Assembly: GCA_019637995.1 (NCBI GenBank)
Contig: JAHBUQ010000002.1
Span: 697,428 to 761,427 of the forward strand
Reading direction: 5' to 3'
Source: Ignavibacteriota bacterium
GTDB taxonomy: Bacteria > Bacteroidota > Ignavibacteria > Kapaibacteriales > UBA2268
Length of the DNA stretch: 64,000 nt
Position numbers and translations under genes: made by a program. This document shows, in pieces, positions 18,901 through 28,794 of this stretch (positions within the stretch are counted from its first letter, which is position 1; each line of letters begins with the position of its first letter). The notes beneath the pieces were generated by a model, which was not told the DNA's origin, ran no database searches, and saw only the letters and a list, made by a program, of their open reading frames with translations.

Positions 18901-19929
18901 ATTTTTATCGCTGTAGAAATTTTTGTAATGGCTGAATTCCCCATTTCTTCTTTCGAATCCATTTGTGCTATTCGCATAGAAAATTACGGACTCAAGCGAA
19001 CCATCATTTCGAGTTCTGACAATTATCTCCTGCTCATCCATTTGATTATTCAAGCCGGCACTGACTAATTCACTTAGTGGCTTTCCACCTTTTCCAAATA
19101 TCTTGATTGTTCTTGCGGCTTCTGCTGTTGCCGGTATTCCGATTGATTGTAAATCAGAAGCATCAAGCCTGTAAACACCTTCATCTGCAATAGTAATTCT
19201 GCCCCACTTACCGTTTGATAGTTCAGAAATTGCGATTTGTTTATCACTAAGAAATTCATAAGTATCTAATCTTTTTCTGTCTTTATCAGCTGACCAGAAT
19301 TTTCCCTGAGCATAATTAATAGTTGACAATGCAGAAAAATCATTATAATTATTGATTATGTTAGCTTGAGATATATCAAAGTCAATTTTAATTACTATTG
19401 TATCAATAATTTTCAGGCTTTTTTCAGCTTTATTATATTTTACAGGATGGATTGTAAGACCTGAAATATGCTGACCTCTTGATATACCTGCATAATCAAG
19501 ATTGACCTCATTAGTTGCCATGATCTGAAATTCATCAAAAAGTTCAGACAGGTTTCGGTTATTATCTACTAAATATTTGGGTAGAGGTGATAACCTGATA
19601 TTTTGGAATTCTCTTTCAATCTTATGAATAATGCTGTAGGAATATGCATTGGGAGCAGGTACAATCAAATTTACAGGTGATAAAAATACAGGAAAATAAT
19701 TGCCGGGTTCAAATTGCATCCGAGAGTTTTCAATTTCAGGTGCGTGAAATTCATTCCCATCAATATCGGTAATAATTCCAAAATCGGTAAAATTTGAAAT
19801 GAATTGGATTGTAATTGAGTTGTTTGTTTGCTGCAATACTTCGAATCCGTTGAAAGATTCTGAATATATCAGTCGGGGGTTAAGAATAAACCCCGAAAGT
19901 AATATCAACAATAAAATTATATATCGCAT
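15904..19929 (-). CDS. porU: T9SS sortase PorU (C25 gingipain-like)
   Basis: The protein has 1341 residues with an N-terminal signal peptide. A C25 cysteine-protease domain lies roughly at 620-1010; the catalytic His850 (WIGHGNP) and Cys885 (AATCDYARF) are 35 residues apart, as in gingipain-like enzymes. A C-terminal segment (NYPNPFTDGTNIVF ... IFWDGKDSGG) is a FlgD-like/T9SS sorting domain, as found in PorU itself. PorU removes the C-terminal sorting domain from T9SS cargo at the cell surface and can attach the cargo to a glycolipid. porV follows directly. Confidence 0.92.
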   Translation of the reverse strand: MRYIILLLILLSGFILNPRLIYSESFNGFEVLQQTNNSITIQFISNFTDFGIITDIDGNEFHAPEIENSRMQFEPGNYFPVFLSPVNLIVPAPNAYSYSIIHKIEREFQNIRLSPLPKYLVDNNRNLSELFDEFQIMATNEVNLDYAGISRGQHISGLTIHPVKYNKAEKSLKIIDTIVIKIDFDISQANIINNYNDFSALSTINYAQGKFWSADKDRKRLDTYEFLSDKQIAISELSNGKWGRITIADEGVYRLDASDLQSIGIPATAEAARTIKIFGKGGKPLSELVSAGLNNQMDEQEIIVRTRNDGSLESVIFYANSTNGFERRNGEFSHYKNFYSDKNYYLITWGGTNGKRAEGIPNPDGEILFKPTNYIERVFVDEDIVNAHNLGGGRDWFGRSFFSSPMSPVMLHDLERGGEISYKFAMAHRASSVGSFTIFENNQQIGILSLNSDRSDPYVSSVRNFLNVKIPASQIAGDNRSIIRFQYQNSQVTAVGYFDYYEMSYPRRFFAVNNQIRFIPDPDMHGIAEFNINGFSGEIFGFDVSDEKNPKLLTNKSVTGSIYSFCYNLSMIKFSRFFISSNLRKPAVETIEIANLRDNNDNAEIVVITHPLLLESAIKFKNYRANQSGKKVEVYRTDHIYNEFSSSIPDPTALRDFLINIYNRWETKPKYLVIWGDGHYDFRNIATNQVNYIPAYQTYRNDISEFNDIHEGYATDDFYALIDGDDLLVDINFGRVTIDNPETGNWVADKIIHYETSQSDDIWRTNMIYIADDGPSEGTKYDGSTHSGQSENLQTNFVSRNNPDLQFEKIYLVEYPTIYVGSGRAKPAVTEEMLTRINTTGGLILNWIGHGNPRVWAHERILDRDITIPQMRNIDKLFFLTAATCDYARFDDPNVRSGAEEMFISRNGAAIGVFSASRIVYSDDNARLTYAFYNRLMSRNPETGKFPTLGEVINAVKQTFYFTNDRKFFLLGDPTMTLLMPEYKVNISSVNQQELGGQILNLEALSKVTVKGYVSKPGTNEIDNSYNGTVVVTLRDGDVVMRVQEYHQGVPRSMFVYRKLGGSLNRSSYIVQNGEFEAEFIIPKDISFSDSLGRLFMYSASNDGRYASGSYHNIMINGFSDVDILDTIPPDISIYLDGRKFKSGDVVTVNPRLIVDLFDESGINTTGLGIGHRIEAWIDDSPVSIDLTDKFSSSLTDSRRGTVEDILFGLSPGKHKIRVRAWDVFNNFSIAEVFFVIPENNGGLVENIYNYPNPFTDGTNIVFRHNAVAPYDVNLEIYTINGVLIRNIENTLNSLHTSEIFWDGKDSGGNRIADGIYLVNVRIIHDSGLTLGRGKLIKIAN

Positions 19930-20121
19930 AATTCACCAATTTTGATAAAAATTATTCTTATATAACAAATAAGAATGTAAAAAGTTACTAATATTTTTGC
20001 CAAAACAAACAAAAAAGTAAATTAATTGCGATATAAATATGTCCTTATTAATTATTTGAATACTACTTCAAAGTAAATAAACGTATCAAATGAAATATAT
20101 TATTTATTATTGCAAAAAATT

Positions 20122-21093
20122 TTAAATTAATTTTTTATTTATATTAGCAATAATTTTGTCGAATTGTTTTTTCTTTTCAGGGTATTTTTTGGATAGCTCC
20201 TTATAAGCAACTTTAGCTTCTTCGTAAGCACCTTGTTTAACAAGTATATCCGCAATAGTTTCGGTTACAATTACAGATGTTTTTTTTCTGTCGCCTTTAT
20301 GGTGACTATCCGGTTTGATAGGATTAGCGTGGCTTAAACTTGAAATAAGCGATATATACTGAGATTGCTTACTGATAATTTTATAAATGTCGGCGTTAAT
20401 TCTTTTTTTTCTATTTGTGAAAAGTGATTGAAGCCTTGAGTTTTGGAATCTGTGAAGTCCGGGAATCAAGTCAATATTAGAAGCAGAAATGGTTGATTTA
20501 CTATTTAATCCGGCAAATTTTTCAGGCTGATAGTCCAAGTCTGAATCAGCAATGTTTATTGTTTCATCACTTGCAATCTCAAAATTTGAAGAATCTAAAA
20601 TCGTATCATCATTATTTGCCACAGAATCGAAATTATCAGATAATTCAACTTCAATATTATCTTCCAAATTTAAAATGTCCTCTGAATCAAACGAATATTT
20701 TTCATCATCATCTTCTGGTGAATCTGAAAGCACATAGTCTTTTTGAATATCAGCAACATCACTATTCAAAATAACCGCAGGATTAACAAATTCGGAGTTA
20801 GATGTAAAATTATCCTCAATAAAAACATCTTCAAGTTTTGCATCCTCTTCGACAGATTTATGGATTATCTCATAGCTTGGCGCAAGAATTTGATATTGTG
20901 AATCATCAATGATTTGAAGGGCAATATTTTTTTCGCCTAAAGCTTTATGAGCTTTTGCCAATACAGACAAAGCTGCTGCATAGCCCGGATATATTTCAAG
21001 TCCTTTGTTGCAGAGTTCTATAGCATCCTCAGGTAAATCGGCAAGAAGCAGCTGTTCAGCTTCCACGGCAAACATAAGGGAAATATCACTCAT
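20122..21093 (-). CDS. TPR-containing protein with acidic linker
   Basis: The protein has 323 residues. Residues 5-70 look like two TPR helix pairs (AIELCNKGLEIYPGYAAAL, then AKAHKALGEKNIALQI). Residues about 90-200 are Asp/Glu/Ser/Asn-rich and low in complexity. The last 55 residues resemble one more TPR (AYEEAKVAYKELSKKYPEKKKQF). No signal peptide is seen, so it is probably a cytoplasmic scaffold. It starts 1 bp after the stop of the polyprenyl synthase gene and should be co-transcribed with it; porU follows after 192 bp. Function unknown. Confidence 0.7.
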   Translation of the reverse strand: MSDISLMFAVEAEQLLLADLPEDAIELCNKGLEIYPGYAAALSVLAKAHKALGEKNIALQIIDDSQYQILAPSYEIIHKSVEEDAKLEDVFIEDNFTSNSEFVNPAVILNSDVADIQKDYVLSDSPEDDDEKYSFDSEDILNLEDNIEVELSDNFDSVANNDDTILDSSNFEIASDETINIADSDLDYQPEKFAGLNSKSTISASNIDLIPGLHRFQNSRLQSLFTNRKKRINADIYKIISKQSQYISLISSLSHANPIKPDSHHKGDRKKTSVIVTETIADILVKQGAYEEAKVAYKELSKKYPEKKKQFDKIIANINKKLI

Positions 21094-21094
21094 A

Positions 21095-22069
21095 TCAACT
21101 ATCTCGGGTTAGGACAAACTCCGTAAATCTTAAAAGTGATTCTTTTGCGGGGCTTTCAGGAAAAACACCTAATGCGTTCTGTGCCTTACTGATATATTCT
21201 TTAGCGATTTTCTCGGCATATTCGATGCCTTTTTTCTCGTGAACGAAATCAATTATTAAATTTACTTCGGCTTTTTTTAATTTTCCGCGTTTAATCAACT
21301 TCAGTATTGAATTCTTTTCTTTATCAATAGAATTACCAAGGGCATGAATTAATGGTAGGGTAATTTTCTTCTCTTTTAGATCATTTCCGACTGGTTTTCC
21401 AATCAAAGAGCTTCTTGAAGTGTAATCAAATATGTCATCTCGAATTTGAAAAGCTATTCCGATAGACTCACCATATTCTCTCATCGCTTCGCGATATTCA
21501 ATGTTATTTGAGGCGCTAAGTGCACCGATTTCACAGCAGGTTGATAGAAGGGATGCAGTTTTATCAGAAATTATTCTAAAATATGTATCTTCATCAAATG
21601 AAATGCTTCGAGATTTGTCTATTGACATTAATTCGCCTTCACTCATTCTTTTAACAGCTTTGGATGTTACTGATAAAAATTCTGTTTCGCCTGCATCAAT
21701 AGCAGAAATCAGACCCTTAGAAAGCAAGTAATCGCCAACAAGTACAGCAATTTTATTATTCCATTTAGCATTTATTGAAGCAAGACCCCTGCGTTCGGAT
21801 GCTTCGTCAACAACATCGTCATGTATTAAAGTAGCAGTATGCAAAAGCTCAACAAGAGCTGCGCCGTTATATGTTCTTTGAGATATACCACCGGAAGCTT
21901 GAGCAGAGAGGAAAACTAAAACAGGTCTTAACTGCTTGCCTTTTTTTGAAGTTACATATTTTAAAATCAAATTTAGAAGCGACACTTTTGTTTGTAAAAG
22001 CGCTTTAAAGTAGGTATTGAATTTCTCCAAATGACCTAGAACAGGATCTGTAATTTCACTTAAAATCAT
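21095..22069 (-). CDS. Trans-polyprenyl diphosphate synthase
   Basis: The protein has 324 residues. The first Asp-rich motif is LIHDDVVD (D84, D85, D88) and the second is QIRDDIFDY near residue 216, with KGKQLRPVL before and a LPLIHAL segment after. It condenses isopentenyl diphosphate onto an allylic primer to make long all-trans chains, most likely for the menaquinone side chain (IspB/HepT type). Chain length cannot be inferred with certainty. There is no clear Shine-Dalgarno sequence before the ATG, which is common in this group. Confidence 0.88.
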   Translation of the reverse strand: MILSEITDPVLGHLEKFNTYFKALLQTKVSLLNLILKYVTSKKGKQLRPVLVFLSAQASGGISQRTYNGAALVELLHTATLIHDDVVDEASERRGLASINAKWNNKIAVLVGDYLLSKGLISAIDAGETEFLSVTSKAVKRMSEGELMSIDKSRSISFDEDTYFRIISDKTASLLSTCCEIGALSASNNIEYREAMREYGESIGIAFQIRDDIFDYTSRSSLIGKPVGNDLKEKKITLPLIHALGNSIDKEKNSILKLIKRGKLKKAEVNLIIDFVHEKKGIEYAEKIAKEYISKAQNALGVFPESPAKESLLRFTEFVLTRDS

Positions 22070-22372
22070 TATCTATGCCTACAAATCTTTCAGTTTTTTT
22101 GTAAAATTTATACTGTTAAACACGAAAATTTCAATTTATATTATTAAGATTTGCAAAATAATCAATAAACTTCACATAAACTAAAAGAAAACTGAAAATT
22201 TCAAAATTTGATTAATATTTGTATGAATATTTTTGTGTTCATAAATATTTAACAAACACTCAACAGACTGACATTTGCAAGTATTTATACAATTTAGTCA
22301 ATTAAAAATGCATCATAAGCTGTTTTTTCAAGTTGAAATTGTTGCCTATGATGCAAAAATATTTTTAAATAG
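22070..22372. other. AT-rich gap upstream of polyprenyl synthase gene
   Basis: This 303-bp stretch has no plausible ORF. It holds the terminator of the upstream FAD gene (22309-22355) and, on the minus strand, must contain the promoter of the polyprenyl synthase/TPR pair, although I cannot point to a clear consensus. Confidence 0.6.
22304..22355 (-). terminator. Terminator of the FAD oxidoreductase gene
   Basis: tgcatcata (22309-22317) pairs with tatgatgca (22347-22355). Read on the minus strand, the stem is followed by a T-run (22304-22308), shortly after the stop codon of the gene that ends at 22373. Confidence 0.65.
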
Positions 22373-23908
22373 TTAATAAATGGAATCAACTACATCCATA
22401 CCGCATTTGATACCGTCTGCAGCAGAGCTGACAATACCACCTGCTAAACCAGAGCCTTCTCCGGCAAAATATAGATTATCGAATCCTGCACACAGCATAC
22501 CGTCTCTGACGAGCTGGATTGGAGAACTTGTACGGCTTTCGAGTCCCATCATAGTCCCGTCTTCAAAGCCCCAGATTTTGTGCATAAAATCTCTTAATGC
22601 CGCTGCCATAGAATCTGTAATTTTTGCAGGGAAAAGCTCTCTGAAATCAGCAGGAACCAAATCAAACGGATACGAATGTTTGCCGAACTCTCCGGTAGTA
22701 CGTCCTTTCAAAAAGTCTTTTACTTTCACAGCAGGGGCATTATAGCTATTTGAATAATCATAAAACTTACGTTCAAGAGTAAGCAACCATTCAAGTGACT
22801 CAAGCGGATCCATTTCCTTACCTGTAAGCTCGCTGAGTCTTATTCCAACAACTATAGCGGAATTTGCAAACGGATAATTTCTCTTATAATAACTCATCCC
22901 ATTAACAATATTAAGACCTGCAATTGGTGGTGCCGGAACGACTTTACCACCCGGACACATACAGAAGGAATATACTGAAGTAATATCGTCATAACTGTAA
23001 GTAAGTGAATAATCGGCAGCCTTTACACCCGGAAGTGATGGAGTTCTCCATTTTGCACGGTTAATTATTTCCTGATAATGCTCTACTCTGGTTCCAATTG
23101 CAAAATTCTTGGTTACAAATTGCACTCCCTTACTCATCATCATACGATAAGTATCATAAGAGCTGTGTCCAACTGCGACTATAAAATAATCTGCGTCAAT
23201 GACACCTTGCTCCGTTTCAGCTGATACGACTTTGCCATCCTTGACTTTTAAATCAATCAGTTTATTATTGAAAATATAATTACCGCCTCGGTCTATAAAA
23301 TCTTGTCTGAGATTTTTAACTACCTTAGTGAGTATATTACTTCCAAGGTGCGGTTTGGCAAGATAAAGGATTTCTTCAGGCGCCCCACCTTTGATATACT
23401 GCTCAAATATAAATCTTTTTTCTCTAAGGATTGATTTTGTTCTTGATGTTAGTTTGCCATCGGAAAACGTTCCGGCACCACCTTCACCATAAGCATAGTT
23501 ACTACGTTCGTTTAAATTGCCTGTCTTTTCGAAATCTCTCAAATCACGAGTTCTTTGATATACATCAGGACCCATTTCGACAAGAGTAACATCCAAACCA
23601 CCCATCAAACATACATAAGCGGCAAAAAAGCCCGCAGGACCGGATCCCACAACTAAGACCTTTTTATCTGTGCGTTTGAATGGCACTTTAAGTGTAAGAT
23701 TATCAGGAGGAGCACCACCTTGTATCTCAGGTGATGATACAACTACTCTAACAAGCCAGTGTATCTCCATCGGATTTCTGCCATCCAGACTTTGCTTGTC
23801 AATTGTATAAGTAAAATCACGCACTCTGCAGATTTTACGAATTACATTTTTTAGGTCGTCAGGACCGAAATCGGTTTTCATTTTAAGTTCTAGTGTTCTG
23901 AATCCCAT
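22373..23908 (-). CDS. Uncharacterised FAD-dependent oxidoreductase (COG2509 type)
   Basis: The protein has 511 residues. A dinucleotide-binding motif VLVVGSGPAGFFAA lies near residue 90 and leads into a VTLVEMGPDV strand. The GEGGAGTFSDGKLTSR segment and the C-terminal LYFAGEGSGLAGGIVSSAADG match the COG2509 group of uncharacterised FAD-dependent dehydrogenases. An N-terminal domain of about 85 residues resembles the RNA-binding-like domain found in this family. It is probably cytoplasmic. Substrate unknown. Confidence 0.85.
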   Translation of the reverse strand: MGFRTLELKMKTDFGPDDLKNVIRKICRVRDFTYTIDKQSLDGRNPMEIHWLVRVVVSSPEIQGGAPPDNLTLKVPFKRTDKKVLVVGSGPAGFFAAYVCLMGGLDVTLVEMGPDVYQRTRDLRDFEKTGNLNERSNYAYGEGGAGTFSDGKLTSRTKSILREKRFIFEQYIKGGAPEEILYLAKPHLGSNILTKVVKNLRQDFIDRGGNYIFNNKLIDLKVKDGKVVSAETEQGVIDADYFIVAVGHSSYDTYRMMMSKGVQFVTKNFAIGTRVEHYQEIINRAKWRTPSLPGVKAADYSLTYSYDDITSVYSFCMCPGGKVVPAPPIAGLNIVNGMSYYKRNYPFANSAIVVGIRLSELTGKEMDPLESLEWLLTLERKFYDYSNSYNAPAVKVKDFLKGRTTGEFGKHSYPFDLVPADFRELFPAKITDSMAAALRDFMHKIWGFEDGTMMGLESRTSSPIQLVRDGMLCAGFDNLYFAGEGSGLAGGIVSSAADGIKCGMDVVDSIY

Positions 23909-24040
23909 AACATAGCTCGCATTAATTATTACTTAACATCAATTAAATTTATAATTTAAATTTTTAGTTATAAAAAAACTATAAACTATTTTAATAAATA
24001 ATTATTTTAATAATTTAACATTTCTTAACAAATAATACAT

Positions 24041-24979
24041 TTAATTTCTGATTTTCTGGATTTCTTTGACTAAATCCGATTCTTTTTGACTAATATTGTC
24101 AGGTAGTTGAATTAAGACTTTCAGATATAAGTCTCCTTTTAGATTAATAGATTTATAATCCGGAAGTCCCATTCCTTTAAGCTTTAATACTTTACCACTT
24201 CTCGAGCCCGGTGCAATATTGACCATCAATTTGCCGTAGAGTGTTTCAACTTTAACCTGTCCACCAAGCACTGCTGTGGTGTAATCAACTTCAATGTTCT
24301 TGTAGAGGTCGTTTCCTGTTCTTTGATAAATAGTATCTTCAGAAACTTTAACAGATATGATTAAATCACCCTTATCACCTCCACCATCAGCAGGAAGTCC
24401 CTTGCCGGAAATTTTTAACTTTTGACCATCTGAAAGCCCCGGTTTAAAAGTTACATCAAATTTTTCCCCATTGACCTGAAGCTGCCTTTTTGCTCCTTTA
24501 GCAACTTCTTCAATTGTTATAGTTATTTCCGTTTTATAATTATCACCTTTAGCGTAAGCCGGTTTTGACTTGGTTGATGTTCTTTGTCCGCTCTGAGAAA
24601 ATCCGCCGGAAAAAAATCTCTCAAAGAAATCTGACAAACCGGAATCTCCAAACATATCGCCGACCTTTTGTCTTGCATTTGATGAACGCTGTCTGGCTTG
24701 CTGGGAAATATAGTCGCTCCAGTTGAAGTTATCAGAACTGCCGCCGGTCTGGCGATGACGATTCCAATCAGAGCCCAGAAGGTCATATTTTTTACGTTTT
24801 TCTGGGTCGCTGAGTACAGCATAAGCTTCGCTGATTTCCTTAAACCTCTTTTCAGCATCTGAATCTTTATTAGAGTCAGGATGATATTTCTTTGCTAAAT
24901 TCCTGTAGGCTTTTTTGATTTCGTCTGCTGATGCAGTTTTGGTCAATCCAAGTATTTGGTAGTAATCTTTAAAATCCAA
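24041..24979 (-). CDS. CbpA-like DnaJ-family co-chaperone
   Basis: The protein has 312 residues. A J domain occupies residues 1-70 with the HPD tripeptide in [11 protein letters not shown] Gly/Ser/Phe-rich linker follows (about 85-140), then two C-terminal substrate-binding domains ([30 protein letters not shown]). There are no Cys-rich zinc repeats, so it is a class II J protein like CbpA rather than DnaJ. It stimulates DnaK ATP hydrolysis. It is divergent from trxB across a 222-bp AT-rich gap. Confidence 0.9.
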   Translation of the reverse strand: MDFKDYYQILGLTKTASADEIKKAYRNLAKKYHPDSNKDSDAEKRFKEISEAYAVLSDPEKRKKYDLLGSDWNRHRQTGGSSDNFNWSDYISQQARQRSSNARQKVGDMFGDSGLSDFFERFFSGGFSQSGQRTSTKSKPAYAKGDNYKTEITITIEEVAKGAKRQLQVNGEKFDVTFKPGLSDGQKLKISGKGLPADGGGDKGDLIISVKVSEDTIYQRTGNDLYKNIEVDYTTAVLGGQVKVETLYGKLMVNIAPGSRSGKVLKLKGMGLPDYKSINLKGDLYLKVLIQLPDNISQKESDLVKEIQKIRN

Positions 24980-25201
24980 TTTATCACCAAAAAAATATAA
25001 GATATTATTTCAACAATTTATAGACGAATAGTTTATATTTATAATTTCAAATCTTAATAATCCATATAAAAATATTCAAATGAACACTTCGTCATATATT
25101 CATATATTTGAAACCATTTTCAAATTACAATAATTTGCAAAAAAAAAAGTATTGAAATAAAATTATTGACCAAAAACTAAATAAAATTAGGAGTTATTAA
25201 A

Positions 25202-26143
25202 ATGTCAACTCATTACAGAGTTATAGTAATCGGAACAGGTCCTGCTGGCTTCACAGCAGCACTTTATGCCAGTAGAGCAAATCTTGAAGTCGCAATATTT
25301 GAAGGTCAACAGCCGGGCGGACAGCTTACAATCACAACAGAAGTCGAAAATTATCCCGGCTTTGAGCACGGAATACAAGGACCGGAAATGATGGACACAT
25401 TCCGTAAGCAAGCCCAAAGGTTTGGTACAAAATCTATTTACGAAACAATTATCAAAGTAGATTTTTCGGAAAGACCTTTCAAACTTTGGTCAGAATCAGA
25501 CCAGTACACTGCAGATGCAGTTATTATCGCAACAGGAGCAAAAGCAAAATTACTTGACATACCAAGCCAGGATACTTACTGGGGTGCAGGAATATCTGCT
25601 TGCGCCACTTGCGATGGTTTCTTTTTCAAAGGTGAAAAAATATTTGTAATCGGTGGCGGCGATACTGCTATGGAAGAAGCTAATTACCTGACTCACTTTG
25701 GTGAATCAGTTACCCTTGTACATCGAAGGGATGAGTTTCGCGCTTCTAAAATTATGGTCGAAAGAACTCAAAAAAATCCCAAAATTAAGATTATTACTAA
25801 TGCGGTTGTTGATGAATTTTTAGGTGAAGAAAAAATGGGTATCAAGAAGCTCACTCATATCAGACTTAAAGATACGGTGAGCGGAGAAACGTCTGTTCAC
25901 GAGGCGGGTGGCTGCTTTATTGCAATAGGGCATACACCAAATTCAGACATCTTTGGGGATTTCCTTGATAAAGATGAAAACGGTTATTTGATTACTGAAG
26001 GTAAATCAACAAAGACAAGAGTTCCGGGTGTATTTGCCTGCGGAGATGTGCAGGACCATGTTTATCGTCAGGCTGTTACTGCTGCCGGTTCAGGATGTAT
26101 GGCTGCAATTGATGCCGAACGCTGGCTGGCTGAACAGGAGTAA
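25202..26143 (+). CDS. trxB: Thioredoxin-disulfide reductase
   Basis: The protein has 313 residues. It has an FAD-binding GTGPAGFTAA near residue 11, the redox pair C134-A-T-C137 (ACATCDG), an NADPH-binding GGGDTAMEEA and a C-terminal FACGDVQD. It uses NADPH to reduce thioredoxin. AGGAG lies a few bases upstream of the ATG. A strong terminator follows, so it is probably monocistronic. Confidence 0.95.
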   Translation: MSTHYRVIVIGTGPAGFTAALYASRANLEVAIFEGQQPGGQLTITTEVENYPGFEHGIQGPEMMDTFRKQAQRFGTKSIYETIIKVDFSERPFKLWSESDQYTADAVIIATGAKAKLLDIPSQDTYWGAGISACATCDGFFFKGEKIFVIGGGDTAMEEANYLTHFGESVTLVHRRDEFRASKIMVERTQKNPKIKIITNAVVDEFLGEEKMGIKKLTHIRLKDTVSGETSVHEAGGCFIAIGHTPNSDIFGDFLDKDENGYLITEGKSTKTRVPGVFACGDVQDHVYRQAVTAAGSGCMAAIDAERWLAEQE

Positions 26144-26161
26144 ATGATTAGCATATAATTT

Positions 26162-26203
26162 ATACCGCTGCAAGAGTTGTTTCTTGCAGCGGTATTTTTT
26201 TTT
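26162..26203 (+). terminator. Rho-independent terminator after trxB
   Basis: A perfect 13-bp stem, ataccgctgcaag (26162-26174) with cttgcagcggtat (26183-26195), has an 8-nt loop and runs straight into nine T. Confidence 0.95.
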
Positions 26204-26424
26204 ATGAACTTAGTTAATAAAATATTATATATATCTCAAATCTGTTCGTGATGATACAAAATTTATGAATTTAAAATATTTAATTACAAAAAACAATTCA
26301 TCAAATTTGTATTAAATATCGAATCTTTTTAAAGAAAAATATTTGTATAATTTTGATGTAAATATTAAATATTTTGGTATTTTAAATAATTTTACTTAAT
26401 TTTAATAAATTTGGAAGTATAACT

Positions 26425-28794
26425 ATGAAAATACATTTATATATATTGTTAATTACTTTGTTAGCTCAAAATTTGTTATCAAAGGCAGTAAGTTCTGAAT
26501 CAGCAAAAATTGCGGCTTTAAATTATGCGGAAACTTTTTTAATTAGCTCGAAAGATGATGCTGATTTACTGACTTTAAGCAATATTAATTTAGTTGATTA
26601 CAAAGTCAGCATAAGCAATGATACATTGTTGTTTGTTTTTAATTTATCCGGTAATGGTTGGATAATTATGTCTGGAGATGATAAGGTTAAACCAGTCATC
26701 GGATACTCAGTATCTGGAAGATATTCATTAGAAAATCAGTCGCCTTCATTTGAATCATGGATTAATTATATAAGCGAAATAATATATAATAAAATATCTG
26801 ATCCCGATGCAAATTCGTTAGAAGATTACAATTGGTATATCAAAGATGATTTTGATAATGAGTTATTTCAATCATCAAAAAAGCCTATTATGCCACTTTT
26901 GAAAACAAAATGGAATCAGGGTTATCCGTATAATTTATCTTGTCCCATAGACCCTGAGACAGGGAAAAGAGCAATTACCGGCTGTGTTGCTACAGCAATG
27001 GCACAAGTGCTGTATTTTCATCGCTTTCCGCTAAAAGGCAAAGGTAAAGTAGAGTACAAGCACAAGCAGTTTGGCGATATTAAAAGTGATTTTTCAGAAT
27101 CGAAATACCAATATGGAATAATGAAGCATTTTCATCATGAATTTAAAGATAGTGCTTCAAAGTATGCAGTTTCAAAGTTAATGTTTGACTGCGGAGTTGC
27201 TGTTAGGATGAATTATGGCTTGGATGCAAGTGGCGCTTCCTCCGTCAGAGCATTTGATGCTTTACTAGAAAATTTTGGTTTCTCGGCTGATTACAAAAGA
27301 TTGTCTCAAGATATAAGCGATGAAGAATGGAAAAATTTACTTTATGATAATTTATCACTAGGGCTTCCGATGTATTACGCCGGCTCCAGCTTGAAAAACG
27401 GAGGTGGTCATGCGTTTGTATGTGATGGATATGATAATGGATTTTTTCATTTCAACTGGGGTTGGGGTGGTTCACAGGATGGTTATTTTGAGGTAGGTTA
27501 TCAGAAGACTAATCTTCTGTATAATTCAGGGCAGCACATAATAGCATTTGCTAAACCGAATGATTTTTCGCTTGGGTATGGGGAAATTCCTTCTGATAAA
27601 TTTGAAGTCAATAATTCAATAGAAAGTTCTACCATTATTCCCATGGACTTTAATAACGATAAGTTGCGTTTTTATCATATTCTCAGCATTCATGATACAA
27701 ATGATGTTGATTATTTCAAATTAGAGATTCCTGAAGACGAAGATCATTACCTCCTTGATTTAAAATATGCCGATTCGTATTACGGTGAAAGTGGAGATAT
27801 TAACAATGGTGCAATCCTTAGAATAACAGTATCACATTCAGGTAGAATTGATACACTGCTTTATCCACAAACAATCAAAATTGAGAACTCCGGAACAGTA
27901 ATTATTAAAGTGGAGCCGATATTCAAATACAGGTACGGAGTTTATATCGCAGATTTTAATTTGTACAGATTCAATAAGCCTTTTATTGATGTTAAGTTGG
28001 GACTTAATAACTCATATTTATCAAACGAGAAAGTATCACTAAATTGGTTTTCTAATCTGACGCCTCCATTTGATATTGAGTTAATAAATCAAAATTTTCC
28101 GGGCAAATTTTTTGGTAAGGTAAATAAATTTAACGGGAACAATTATTTATGGCAATTAACAGTTGATATGGAATCTGATAATAATTATTTTTTCAAAATT
28201 ACACACTCTATTGACGATAAAATATTAGGCTATTCTGAACCATTTGAAATTAAAAAATACGAATATCTTCACCTCGAAACTCCGCACTGGGCAAATGATA
28301 TTCATATAGGAATACCTTTTGATATTACATGGGAAACAAATTTTGATGAAAATATAACTTTGGAATTGCTTAAAGATTCGTTGTTTTTCAGATATATTGC
28401 TGCCGATGTAGCCAATGAAGGTGTATATTCATGGCTTCCCGATGATTCAGTAACGATTGGCGATAATTTCAGGGTAAAAATCTCCAAAAGCAATGATTAC
28501 AGGATTTACTCTGTTTCTGAGGATTTCAGTATCCAACCATATACCAGTGTCGAAGATGACAATAAATTGCTAAGGTTGCAGCTGATTTCTCATATTGGAA
28601 ATGTAATGTATATTTACTTGGATTGGGCTTATTTGGAAAAACTTGAATTATTTGATTTGCGGGGAAATTTACTTGGAATATATAATATAACTACAAATGG
28701 AACTCCCTGGTTCTTGCCAAATTTGCTTTCAGGAACATATTTTATTCTTGAAAAGTCAAAGGATAATTACAAATTACATAAAATTTCGCTATAG
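26425..28794 (+). CDS. Secreted C10 family (streptopain-like) cysteine peptidase
   Basis: The protein has 789 residues. A signal peptide spans about residues 1-19. A SpeB-type propeptide (GWIIMSGDDKVKPVIGYS near 78-95) precedes the C10 domain: nucleophile Cys187 in ITGCVATAMAQV, catalytic His329 in GGGHAFVCDGYD, and the FHFNWGWGG loop with Asn344. About 430 residues of probable beta-sandwich domains follow. The last 55 residues (LELFDLRGNLLGIY ... LLSGTYFI ... KLHKISL) look like a degenerate T9SS sorting domain without the usual YPNP start. It is predicted to be a secreted, self-activating protease, probably T9SS cargo. Monocistronic by position. Confidence 0.88.
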   Translation: MKIHLYILLITLLAQNLLSKAVSSESAKIAALNYAETFLISSKDDADLLTLSNINLVDYKVSISNDTLLFVFNLSGNGWIIMSGDDKVKPVIGYSVSGRYSLENQSPSFESWINYISEIIYNKISDPDANSLEDYNWYIKDDFDNELFQSSKKPIMPLLKTKWNQGYPYNLSCPIDPETGKRAITGCVATAMAQVLYFHRFPLKGKGKVEYKHKQFGDIKSDFSESKYQYGIMKHFHHEFKDSASKYAVSKLMFDCGVAVRMNYGLDASGASSVRAFDALLENFGFSADYKRLSQDISDEEWKNLLYDNLSLGLPMYYAGSSLKNGGGHAFVCDGYDNGFFHFNWGWGGSQDGYFEVGYQKTNLLYNSGQHIIAFAKPNDFSLGYGEIPSDKFEVNNSIESSTIIPMDFNNDKLRFYHILSIHDTNDVDYFKLEIPEDEDHYLLDLKYADSYYGESGDINNGAILRITVSHSGRIDTLLYPQTIKIENSGTVIIKVEPIFKYRYGVYIADFNLYRFNKPFIDVKLGLNNSYLSNEKVSLNWFSNLTPPFDIELINQNFPGKFFGKVNKFNGNNYLWQLTVDMESDNNYFFKITHSIDDKILGYSEPFEIKKYEYLHLETPHWANDIHIGIPFDITWETNFDENITLELLKDSLFFRYIAADVANEGVYSWLPDDSVTIGDNFRVKISKSNDYRIYSVSEDFSIQPYTSVEDDNKLLRLQLISHIGNVMYIYLDWAYLEKLELFDLRGNLLGIYNITTNGTPWFLPNLLSGTYFILEKSKDNYKLHKISL

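Noticed and set aside
22380..22745. 121-codon ORF opposite the FAD oxidoreductase gene
   Set aside because: It is the shadow of a clearly conserved gene on the other strand.
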